Assembly: GCF_046098205.1 (NCBI RefSeq) | Contig: NZ_JBJURJ010000020.1 | Coordinates: 1-64,000 of the forward strand | From: Paenibacillus_AR mesotrionivorans | GTDB lineage: Bacteria; Bacillota; Bacilli; Paenibacillales; NBRC-103111 | Direction of reading: 5' to 3' | DNA: 64,000 nucleotides | Part shown: positions 54,496 through 62,814 of the stretch, piece after piece | Position numbering within the stretch: position 1 is the first letter of the stretch | How the letters are laid out: each line of letters opens with the position of its first letter | Translations under genes and position numbers: made by a program | The notes under the pieces: model-generated | Database searches by the model: none | What the model was told of the DNA's origin: nothing | Seen by the model: the letters and a program-made list of their open reading frames with translations, nothing else

Positions 54496-56265
54496 ATGAA
54501 CATGCCACAGTGGAGAGCGGATTATCCACGCCCGCAGTTTGTGCGGAACGATTGGTTGAATTTGAACGGGGCATGGGAATTTGAATTTGATGACGGGGAC
54601 GTGGGGGAGCGGGAGCGGTGGTATGATGCGCCGAAGGCCTTATCCCGGAGCATTCAGGTGCCCTTCTGCTTCCAGAGCCCGCTTAGCGGCATTGGAATCC
54701 ACGATTTTCATGACATTGTCTGGTACCGCAAGCGAGTGGAGCTGCCGCCTGAATTTAGCGGCAAACGGGTGCTGCTTCATTTTGGAGCGGTGGATTATTT
54801 CGCCAAGGTTTGGGTGAACGGTCAGCTGGCTGCCCTTCATGAAGGGGGACATACGCCTTTTTGGGCGGACGTAACCGAACTGCTGAGACCAGGGGGCCTT
54901 CCCAATGATATTGTGGTCCGGGCACAGGATTACAGCAGGGATGTCGGGCTGCCGCGAGGCAAGCAGTATTGGCTGGAGAAGCCGGTATCCGTATTTTATT
55001 CCCGCACGACAGGGATCTGGCAAACAGTCTGGATGGAGCCGGTGGCAGATACACGGATTGATAACGTCCGGTTTACACCGGATATCGATGCCAATGAAAT
55101 CCGCATTCAAACCGCGGTTCATGGTCATATGGCGGCTATGGGCAAGCTCCAGCTGAAGCTGTCGGTTAGCCTGGAGGGCCAAGCCGTGGCCGAGGATATC
55201 CTTGAAATCCGGGAGGCCCTTACAGCCAGGCGGATTTGGCTTACCGACTATAACGATATGGGAAAAGGGAGATGGTGGTCTCCGGAAAATCCGGTCTTAT
55301 ACGATATAGAGCTGACCTTGTGGGCGGATGATGTGCTGCTGGACCGGGTAAACAGCTATTTTGGCATGCGGAAGATTTCGGTGGAGGATGGCCGGGTCTG
55401 TCTCAACAACCGCCCCTATTATATGAAGCTGGTTTTGGACCAGGGCTACTATCCTGATGGTATTCTTACGCCGCCCAACGGCGAGGCGGTCCGGCGGGAT
55501 GCGGAGCTGGCCAAAGCCATGGGCTTCAATGGCGTGCGCAAGCATCAGAAGATTGAGGACCCCAGGTATGCTTACTGGTGTGACCGGACCGGTCTTTTGC
55601 TGTGGGGAGAGATGCCCAATGCTTACGCGTATTTGGAGGAATATGTCCGCCGTATGACAAGGGAATGGCAGGAATTCCTGGAGCGGGATTACAACCATCC
55701 CTGCATCGTAGTGTGGGTGCCGCTGAACGAAAGCTGGGGTGTGCCGGGGATTATGGCGGATCAGGCCCAGCAGCATCATGCCTTGGCCATGTACCATTTA
55801 ACCAAGTCTCTGGATCCCACCCGCCTGGTCATCTCCAATGACGGCTGGGAGCATGTAAAATCGGATATTTGCACCATCCATGATTATGATTCAAGCGGGG
55901 AAACCCTCAGGGAGCGGTACGGCAGCCAGGATTGTGTCAAGGCCAGGCCGTGCAACCGGCCCGTGTATGTGCCGGGGTATGCTTATGGCGGGGAGCCGGT
56001 CCAGGTATCCGAGTTCGGCGGAATACGGTACAGCCCTGACAGCGCCGGGGGCTGGGGCTATTCGGAAGCGCACAGTGAGGAGCAGTTCCTCAAGCGCTAT
56101 ATGGACCTGACCCATGCGCTGCTGCGGGCTCCTGCCCTGCAGGGCTACTGCTACACGCAGCTGACGGATGTGCAGCAGGAGAAGAACGGGCTATTGACGG
56201 AGAAACGCCAGCCCAAAGCGCCTGTGGCGTCTATCCGGAGCATCAATCAAGGATTAATGCCATAA
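54496..56265 (+). CDS. Glycoside hydrolase family 2 enzyme
   Basis: Cytoplasmic GH2 enzyme of 589 residues, of the beta-galactosidase/beta-glucuronidase type. It has the jelly-roll sugar-binding domain (LNLNGAWEFEFDD, FLLHFGAVDYFAKVWVNG-like region), an immunoglobulin-like domain, and the TIM barrel. The acid/base is E412 in VPLNESWG and the nucleophile is E506 in VSEFGG. AAAGGAGG precedes ATG 54496 closely; ATG 54502 has better spacing and is equally possible. It heads a three-gene operon with an isomerase/epimerase and an oxidoreductase. The glycone specificity cannot be fixed from sequence. Confidence 0.92.
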   Translation: MNMPQWRADYPRPQFVRNDWLNLNGAWEFEFDDGDVGERERWYDAPKALSRSIQVPFCFQSPLSGIGIHDFHDIVWYRKRVELPPEFSGKRVLLHFGAVDYFAKVWVNGQLAALHEGGHTPFWADVTELLRPGGLPNDIVVRAQDYSRDVGLPRGKQYWLEKPVSVFYSRTTGIWQTVWMEPVADTRIDNVRFTPDIDANEIRIQTAVHGHMAAMGKLQLKLSVSLEGQAVAEDILEIREALTARRIWLTDYNDMGKGRWWSPENPVLYDIELTLWADDVLLDRVNSYFGMRKISVEDGRVCLNNRPYYMKLVLDQGYYPDGILTPPNGEAVRRDAELAKAMGFNGVRKHQKIEDPRYAYWCDRTGLLLWGEMPNAYAYLEEYVRRMTREWQEFLERDYNHPCIVVWVPLNESWGVPGIMADQAQQHHALAMYHLTKSLDPTRLVISNDGWEHVKSDICTIHDYDSSGETLRERYGSQDCVKARPCNRPVYVPGYAYGGEPVQVSEFGGIRYSPDSAGGWGYSEAHSEEQFLKRYMDLTHALLRAPALQGYCYTQLTDVQQEKNGLLTEKRQPKAPVASIRSINQGLMP

Positions 56266-56295
56266 GCAAAATGGGCTGAACATAAGGAGGATACC

Positions 56296-57036
56296 ATGAA
56301 AATCGGCATTGCGGATTACGGGATGAACGTTTGGGACGGCGGCACGTGCTTTGATCTGGTGGAACGCCTGCGGCAATTGAAGGCTATCGGTTACGAAGGC
56401 ATTGAACGGCTGACGGCGTTCAGCGGGGAGCATGCGCTGCAATCGGCGGCGATGATGAGAAAGCTTGGTTTGGATTTTGGCACGGTGAGGGCCCCCAGCC
56501 CGGAGCTGTCCATTCAATGGACGGCTGCTCTTGGCAAGGATTATGTCTGGACCCACGTGGACGGCCGGGATTTCTCTGCATTCTGCAGGCAGGTGCGGAT
56601 TCAATCGGCTGCCTGCCGCCGTTGGGGCCTGCATGTGGCCCTTCATAATCATATGGGAACACCTGTGGAGACGCAGGAGCAGCTGGAAGAATTTCTGCGG
56701 GAATGTCCGGACAGCAAGCTGGTGCTGGATACCGCCCACCTGGCGGCAATGGGCGGAGACGCGGTGGAGATTGCCGGGAAATATGCAAGCAGGCTTGCCG
56801 TCCTACATCTGAAGGATTGGCTGGAGACCAATCCCGAATCTCCCGATTGGACCAAACGCGGGCGGTTCTGCGGCCTAAACCGGGGCAATATCGGATTGGA
56901 CAATGCAGCAGTCCTGAAGGAGGCGGCCAAATACGGCTTTGACGGATGGGTGTTTGTGGAGCATGATACCCATTTGCAGGAGCCTCTTGTGGATCTGGAA
57001 TGGAGCAGGCAGGTTGTCCGGGAGGCCGGGTATTAA
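56296..57036 (+). CDS. Sugar phosphate isomerase/epimerase-like protein (AP endonuclease 2 fold)
   Basis: A 246-residue TIM-barrel protein of the xylose-isomerase-like superfamily. Metal-binding candidates follow the family pattern: H in HVALHNHMG, an aspartate in LVLDTAHLAAMGGD, H in LAVLHLKDW and E in FVEHDTH near the C-terminus. Members epimerise or isomerise free or oxidised sugars. AAGGAGG lies eight bases before the ATG. It is followed by a Gfo/Idh/MocA dehydrogenase, a very common pairing in sugar and inositol catabolism. The actual substrate is unknown. Confidence 0.85.
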   Translation: MKIGIADYGMNVWDGGTCFDLVERLRQLKAIGYEGIERLTAFSGEHALQSAAMMRKLGLDFGTVRAPSPELSIQWTAALGKDYVWTHVDGRDFSAFCRQVRIQSAACRRWGLHVALHNHMGTPVETQEQLEEFLRECPDSKLVLDTAHLAAMGGDAVEIAGKYASRLAVLHLKDWLETNPESPDWTKRGRFCGLNRGNIGLDNAAVLKEAAKYGFDGWVFVEHDTHLQEPLVDLEWSRQVVREAGY

Positions 57037-57068
57037 GGATAAGCAAACGGGAATGGGGGGATGGCACG

Positions 57069-58103
57069 ATGACGGAGCCAATCAGAATCGGCCTGGCCGG
57101 AGCAGGCAGAGCCGGATGGGGTATGCATTGCCAGGAGCTGGAGGATAAGAAGCATCTGTTTACCATTGTGGCGGCCTGCGATCTGATCGAATCACGGCGG
57201 GACGCAATGGCGGAACGCTACGGCTGCAAAACCTATGAGCGCCTGGAGGAGCTTATGGCTGACCCGGATGTGGAGCTTGTGGATGTGGCCACCCGCTCTT
57301 CGGATCACTCCGCCCACGGGCTCTTGGCGCTGGCCGGAGGCAAGCATGTGTTCATGGAAAAACCGCTGGCCTGCACGTATGAGGAGGCCCAGTTGTTGCT
57401 GGAGGCGGAACGGAAGAGTACAGGCAAGCTGTACGTGCGCCACAACCGCCGATTTGATCCCGACTTTCTCCATGTCCGGGAGGTGATGGAAAGCGGAATA
57501 TTAGGGGACATTTATGCCATCCGGCTCTGCCGCCACGGCTATCAGCGCCGGGACGACTGGCAGACCATCATGGCTTACGGAGGCGGACAGCTGCTGAATT
57601 GGGGTCCGCATATTATCGACCATGGCCTTAGGCTTTTGGAAAGTCCGGTTGCAGAGCTGTGGACGGACCTGAAGCGTGTGGCTGCGGTAGGGGACGCGGA
57701 GGATCATGTGAAAATCATCATGAAGGGGCAGAACAACCGCCTAGTGGATCTGGAGATCAGCGGCGGGGTGGCGGAGCCGTCACCGCAATATGCGGTATAT
57801 GGTGCAAGGGGCACGATGACAGTGATGGACGGCCAAATGTCCCTGCGCTACCTGGACCCTGCCGTGCCGCTTATGGAGAAGCAGGCCGACCCGGGCACCC
57901 CCGGGGAAACCTTCGGCAGTGTGGAGAATCTGAGCTGGCGGACGGAAACGGTGCCCGTGGCACCCGCCAAATCGTATAATATATGGGAGGAGCTGTACCG
58001 TTCTATCCGTTTGGGGGAGACATTCCCCATTGCCCTGGAGGAAGCCCTGGAGGTGATGCGGGTCATTTCGGAGACAAAACGAGCGTCAGCGTTTACTGGT
58101 TAA
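57069..58103 (+). CDS. Gfo/Idh/MocA family oxidoreductase
   Basis: NAD(P)-dependent sugar dehydrogenase of 344 residues. A Rossmann fold with GLAGAGRAG at 8-16, the EKP motif (EKPLA, 97-101) with the conserved lysine, and a C-terminal alpha/beta substrate domain with GGGQLLNWGPHIIDHGL, which carries the usual catalytic histidine region. The open frame begins at 57000 inside the previous gene, but ATG 57069 follows a G-rich site and gives the expected N-terminus. It probably oxidises or reduces the sugar handled by the neighbouring isomerase and GH2 enzyme. A terminator follows. Confidence 0.9.
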   Translation: MTEPIRIGLAGAGRAGWGMHCQELEDKKHLFTIVAACDLIESRRDAMAERYGCKTYERLEELMADPDVELVDVATRSSDHSAHGLLALAGGKHVFMEKPLACTYEEAQLLLEAERKSTGKLYVRHNRRFDPDFLHVREVMESGILGDIYAIRLCRHGYQRRDDWQTIMAYGGGQLLNWGPHIIDHGLRLLESPVAELWTDLKRVAAVGDAEDHVKIIMKGQNNRLVDLEISGGVAEPSPQYAVYGARGTMTVMDGQMSLRYLDPAVPLMEKQADPGTPGETFGSVENLSWRTETVPVAPAKSYNIWEELYRSIRLGETFPIALEEALEVMRVISETKRASAFTG

Positions 58104-58127
58104 AAAAGACATAGCCTTCTTTATCGA

Positions 58128-58150
58128 AACGGCAGCGATGCCGTTTTTTT
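58128..58150 (+). terminator. Intrinsic terminator of the GH2 operon
   Basis: A perfect 7-bp stem AACGGCA/TGCCGTT with a GCGA loop and a run of seven T. Confidence 0.93.
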
Positions 58151-58413
58151 GCGCTTTGTTTGGCTTTCCGACCCCGTTGATGGATATATCCCTCCCCCGG
58201 CCTACCCCCATCCCTCCTCCCGGCGGAGGTCCGCCATGACCGATCTTATGACCCCAGTCATCTGATTTCATGACAGATTTCACATGTTTCCAAATCCTTC
58301 TGCGTCTATAATGAATTCATTCCTGTGCCTTCGTGAGATACAGGGATCAGAGAAAAGGAACACAGGGAGGCAGCGGCCATGTGGCCGGCTATTTTATCGG
58401 AGGAGCTGTGAGG

Positions 58414-61400
58414 ATGAATAAGTTAACCAATTTTTCCATGAAGAACATCACGGCCGTCATCATTATTGTTCTTCTCCTCTTCGGCGGGGGCGCTTATTCC
58501 GCAACCACGCTGAAGGTGGAAAGCATGCCGGATATTTCGTTTCCGGTGGTGCTGATCAACACCATGTATATGGCGCCGCCCAAGGATGTGCTGGAAGGAG
58601 TGACGGAGCCGCTGGAGAAGGCGGTTGCCAGTATGGAGGGGCTGAAGAACCTGAGCTCAAACTCCAGCGACAACTTCTCGCAAATTATCCTGGAGCTGGA
58701 GCAGTCGGTGAAAACCGATGACGCCAAACGGGATGTGGAAAGCCTGATCTCCAACGTCAAGCTGCCCTCGGGCTCGGAGAAGCCCCAGGTTACCACCTTC
58801 GGCTTTGCCTCGGAGCCGGTGTATTACCTCTCGCTGTATGCCCAGAACGGCATGAGCCAGCAGGAGCTTGACAAGCTGTACAAGGATGTCATCGAACCGG
58901 GCTTTAAGGGAATGGACGGCATCGACCACATCGACTCCATCGGCAACCAGGAATCGGTGCTGACCATGAAGCTGGACGGCAATGCCATCAATAACTACGG
59001 CCTGACCCCTTCCCAGGTGTCCCAAAGCATCCAGGCGGCTCTTATGACAAGTCCGGCCGGAACCGTAGACTTCAACGGCAACGAACAGATGGTCCGGGTC
59101 AAAAGCGATCTGAATACCATCTACGGTCTGGAAAATATGAAGATTCCCACGGGAATCGGCTCCACCGTATTATTGAAGGATGTGGCCAAGGTCGAGGCCA
59201 TTACCGAATCCACCTTTTACTCCCGCCTGAACGCCCAACCGGCGATTGGTGTGCGTCTGTACAAGACGAAGAATGCCAATGCTGTCCAATTTGGCGCTCA
59301 AGCCGATGAAATGATGGAGAAATGGAAGGTAGAATACCCCAACATTAAATTCCAGCCGATCTACAACAGCGCCACCGAGATTCAGAACTCCATCAACGGT
59401 ATGCTGAAGGAAGGCATTTTGGGAGCCCTGCTGGCCTCCATTATGATTCTTCTATTCTTGCGGAACGTACGGATGACCTTGATCGTATTGGTATCTATCC
59501 CGTTATCCATGCTCATCACACTCATGGTCATGGCTCCATTGGGGATATCCCTCAATATTATGACCCTGGGCGGAATGGCCATTGCCGTCGGGCGGGTTGT
59601 GGATGATAGTATCGTAGTTATTGAGAATATCTTCAGCCAGCTGCAAAAGGCCCAGGAACGCAACGAGTCGGTCATTAAAATGGCGACGGCTCAGGTGGCT
59701 TCGGCAATTACCTCGTCCACCATTACCACCGTGGGTGTGTTTGCCCCCATTGCCTTTGTCAGCGGAGTGATGGGTGAAATCTTCCGTCCCTTCGCCATCA
59801 CCCTGAGTGTGGCGCTGCTGTCATCACTGGTCGTTGCCTTGACGGTTATCCCCATGCTGGCCAAAATTCTGGTTCTGAAAAGCGGGTCCATCAAAACCCA
59901 CACAGAGGCACCTGCAGGGAAATTAGCCACGACCTACAAAAAAGCGCTGACTTGGTCCCTGAAGCATCGTATGCTTACAGTGGGCATGTCCATCCTGCTT
60001 TTGATCGTATCGGTTATGGGAACATTGCCGTTCCTGGCCCAGACCTTCATGCCGGAAAGCGATTCGGATAAAATGATGCAGTTCTCCATCAAGATGCCAC
60101 GGGAGACGACCATCGAAACCATGAATGAGAAGGTAAAAGAAATCGAAAACGACATGTTGAATGCTAAGGATTCTGCAGGTCAGCCCACATTTGAATATGT
60201 GGAATCCTCCATCGGCTATAACGGAGGCAGCGACCGGGTTTCATACCGCAGCTCCTTCTTCGCCGTAGCCTCCGGCGCCTCGGATACCAAAGCTGTTGTC
60301 CAGGATTTCAAGAAGCGGATCCGTGATATGCTGCCTGCGGGCTCAGAAGCGGAAGGCGCCGTGATCAGTATGGGCGGCACCGGCGGCGGTACGGACTTCA
60401 GCTACATGCTGAAGGGCGACGATATGCTGTATCTGCAGGAAGCAGCCAAGCTGGTCAAGGAGCAGATGAAAACCTTCCCCGAGCTCACCGACATCAAGGA
60501 CAGCTTAAGCGAATCCAAGATGGAAGTGGAAATCGCGGTTGACCAGAACAAAGCAAGAATGTACGGACTTTCCTCCGCTCAAATCGTGCAAGGTGTACAT
60601 ACATGGCTCGCGGAAGAAAAAATCGGCGATCTGAAATTTGACAATACCACCTTCGAAACCAAGGTTATGCTGGATCCCAGCTTCAAAAACTCCGTGGACA
60701 AAATCGGCCGTTTTACCCTGACTGCCCCTACCGGAGCCAAGGTCGCCCTGAATGAAGTAGCCAAGGTGAACCAGATTGAAGCTCCGGCAGCCATCAGCCG
60801 TGACCAGCAGGTTCAGTTCGTTCAGGTCACCGCCAAGATCAACTCCGCCGACAAAGGCGGCGTCAGCGCCAAGGTCACAGCTGAGCTGAACAAGCTGGAG
60901 CTGCCCGGCGGCGTCCGCACAGAGGTTAAGGGCGTAACCGACGACATGACGGAAAGCTTCCAGCAATTGCTGGTGGCTATGCTGGCCTCTATCTTCATCG
61001 TTTACCTGATTATGGTTCTGGCCTTCGGCAACGGCAGCGCACCCTTCGCCATTCTGTTCTCCCTGCCCCTGGCGGCTATCGGGGGACTGGTAGCTCTATT
61101 AATTACCAATGAATCTATCAATATTACCTCTCTGATCGGCTTCCTGATGCTCATCGGCGTCGTGGTCACTAACGCCATCGTGCTTGTGGACCGGGTGCAG
61201 CAGCTCCGGGAGGAAGGCCACAGCATCCGCGAGGCTCTGATCGAAGCGGGCATAACCCGTCTGCGTCCCATTATTATGACGGCGGGAGCTACCATTATCG
61301 CCCTGATGCCTCTTGCTCTGGGCTTCTCCAAGGGCGCCGTCATCTCCAAGGGGCTGGCGGTTGTGGTTATCGGCGGTTTGACCACCTCCACGCTGCTTAC

Positions 61401-61524
61401 CCTTGTTGTTGTACCGGTGGTTTATGATCTGATCGAAGGCTTCAAGCGCCGTATGGGACGTCTGTTCCACCGGAAGAAGCCGGCCGGTCTGGATACCCCG
61501 AATACCACTTCCGCAACCCACTGA
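58414..61524 (+). CDS. RND-family efflux transporter (SwrC/AcrB-like)
   Basis: Proton-driven multidrug or amphiphile exporter of 1036 residues with two repeats of one plus five helices and two large extracytoplasmic loops. Landmarks are the N-terminal TNFSMKNITAVIIIVLLLFGG, the TM4 proton-relay region GGMAIAVGRVVDDSIVVIEN with paired aspartates, and TM10 LIGVVVTNAIVLVDRV. The frame opens at 58333, but ATG 58414 follows CGGAGGAGC and begins the first helix. In Bacillus, SwrC exports surfactin. An adaptor lipoprotein gene follows after 15 bases. Substrate not predictable. Confidence 0.92.
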   Translation: MNKLTNFSMKNITAVIIIVLLLFGGGAYSATTLKVESMPDISFPVVLINTMYMAPPKDVLEGVTEPLEKAVASMEGLKNLSSNSSDNFSQIILELEQSVKTDDAKRDVESLISNVKLPSGSEKPQVTTFGFASEPVYYLSLYAQNGMSQQELDKLYKDVIEPGFKGMDGIDHIDSIGNQESVLTMKLDGNAINNYGLTPSQVSQSIQAALMTSPAGTVDFNGNEQMVRVKSDLNTIYGLENMKIPTGIGSTVLLKDVAKVEAITESTFYSRLNAQPAIGVRLYKTKNANAVQFGAQADEMMEKWKVEYPNIKFQPIYNSATEIQNSINGMLKEGILGALLASIMILLFLRNVRMTLIVLVSIPLSMLITLMVMAPLGISLNIMTLGGMAIAVGRVVDDSIVVIENIFSQLQKAQERNESVIKMATAQVASAITSSTITTVGVFAPIAFVSGVMGEIFRPFAITLSVALLSSLVVALTVIPMLAKILVLKSGSIKTHTEAPAGKLATTYKKALTWSLKHRMLTVGMSILLLIVSVMGTLPFLAQTFMPESDSDKMMQFSIKMPRETTIETMNEKVKEIENDMLNAKDSAGQPTFEYVESSIGYNGGSDRVSYRSSFFAVASGASDTKAVVQDFKKRIRDMLPAGSEAEGAVISMGGTGGGTDFSYMLKGDDMLYLQEAAKLVKEQMKTFPELTDIKDSLSESKMEVEIAVDQNKARMYGLSSAQIVQGVHTWLAEEKIGDLKFDNTTFETKVMLDPSFKNSVDKIGRFTLTAPTGAKVALNEVAKVNQIEAPAAISRDQQVQFVQVTAKINSADKGGVSAKVTAELNKLELPGGVRTEVKGVTDDMTESFQQLLVAMLASIFIVYLIMVLAFGNGSAPFAILFSLPLAAIGGLVALLITNESINITSLIGFLMLIGVVVTNAIVLVDRVQQLREEGHSIREALIEAGITRLRPIIMTAGATIIALMPLALGFSKGAVISKGLAVVVIGGLTTSTLLTLVVVPVVYDLIEGFKRRMGRLFHRKKPAGLDTPNTTSATH

Positions 61525-61539
61525 AAAGGAGAATAAACC

Positions 61540-62790
61540 ATGAAACGGACAAAAACCAAGAAGTTGAAAGCCGGCTATCCTGTTGCCGGAGCCATGGTGC
61601 TTGCCGCGGCTCTTCTGGCGGGATGCTCCGCGGAGCCGGCACAGCAGCCTGCAGCTGCCGCCGAATCCCAAGTGAAAAGCGTGAAGGTGGCCCCTGTCGC
61701 GAAGAAATCCATCGGTGAGCCCCTGGAGCAGGTGGCGGATATCTCCGCCTCCGTCCAGATGAATATTGTGACGAAGGTAAACGGCGACGTGCTGGAGATT
61801 TTGAAGAAACGCGGAGACCGGGTGGAAAAGGGGGATGTCCTGTTCCGGATCGATCCCACCGACCTGGAGATTCAGAAGGAAAAGGCCCAGCTGTCCATCG
61901 CCAGCACCCAGGAGCAGATGTCCAAGGCGCGTCTGGATCTGGCGGACGGCAAGCAGGAACTGAAGGACGGCATCACCAAGATGGAGTCTGCCTTGAAGGA
62001 TGCGGAGAAGGGCTACAACAAGCTGCGCAATGATTATGATCTGGGTCTGGTGCCCAAAATCCAGCTGGAGCAGGCGGAAACCCAATTAAACGGCCTCCGG
62101 TTGGATCTGGAAGGGATGAACCGCAAGCTTCAAAACCTGGAAAACTCCAACTCTCTTTCCCAACTGGAATATGGGCTTAAAACAGCCGACGTTTCCTTGC
62201 GTGAGCTGGACCGGGGCTTGAGCAATACGGATGTGAAGGCTACTGTCAGCGGTGTATTGACAGATCTTCCTGTACAAATAGGGATGACGTTGAGCCCGGG
62301 CATTCCGGCGGCTACTGTGCAGCAGCTGGATCCGGTGAAAATCCAGGCGGAGCTGACCGAGGAAGCGGCGGCGCTGGTGCGCGGCAAGCAGGAGCTTAGC
62401 TTTTATGTCCCCGGTACCGTTGACAAGGCCAAAGCAACGGTCAGCTACCTGGCCGATGTTATCGGCGCCCAAACCAAATCCTATTCCCTGGAGCTGACTG
62501 TGCCCAATCCGGATTTTAAGCTGAAGCCGGGCAGCAAGGCGCAGATTCTGCTGACAGAAGAACAGGATCAGGTCGTAGTGACGGTACCGACATTAAGCGT
62601 CGTCCGCGAAGGCGGGGATACCTATGTGTTCGTTATCAATGGAAATGCGGCAGAAAAGCGGAAAGTGGAGCTGGGACGCCTGCATGAAACGTATCAGGAG
62701 GTGCTCTCCGGCGTTAAGGAGGGCGACCAGCTGGTCATCTCCGGACAGAACCAGCTGAAGGACAAGGAAGCCGTACAGATCGTCAAGTAA
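61540..62790 (+). CDS. Efflux RND transporter adaptor (membrane-fusion) lipoprotein
   Basis: Periplasmic-adaptor-type protein of 416 residues anchored at Cys29 (LAGC lipobox), the partner of the preceding pump. The first biotinyl-lipoyl half (VNGDVLEILKKRGDRVEKGDVLFRID) is followed by a long helical hairpin of about 120 residues and the second half (ATVSGVLTDLPVQIGMTLSPG), then beta-barrel and membrane-proximal domains. In a single-membrane cell there is no outer channel, so the adaptor probably steers substrate into or across the wall. AAAGGAG precedes the ATG. Confidence 0.92.
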   Translation: MKRTKTKKLKAGYPVAGAMVLAAALLAGCSAEPAQQPAAAAESQVKSVKVAPVAKKSIGEPLEQVADISASVQMNIVTKVNGDVLEILKKRGDRVEKGDVLFRIDPTDLEIQKEKAQLSIASTQEQMSKARLDLADGKQELKDGITKMESALKDAEKGYNKLRNDYDLGLVPKIQLEQAETQLNGLRLDLEGMNRKLQNLENSNSLSQLEYGLKTADVSLRELDRGLSNTDVKATVSGVLTDLPVQIGMTLSPGIPAATVQQLDPVKIQAELTEEAAALVRGKQELSFYVPGTVDKAKATVSYLADVIGAQTKSYSLELTVPNPDFKLKPGSKAQILLTEEQDQVVVTVPTLSVVREGGDTYVFVINGNAAEKRKVELGRLHETYQEVLSGVKEGDQLVISGQNQLKDKEAVQIVK

Positions 62791-62814
62791 AGGACAAAAC
62801 AGGAGGAGAGCAAC

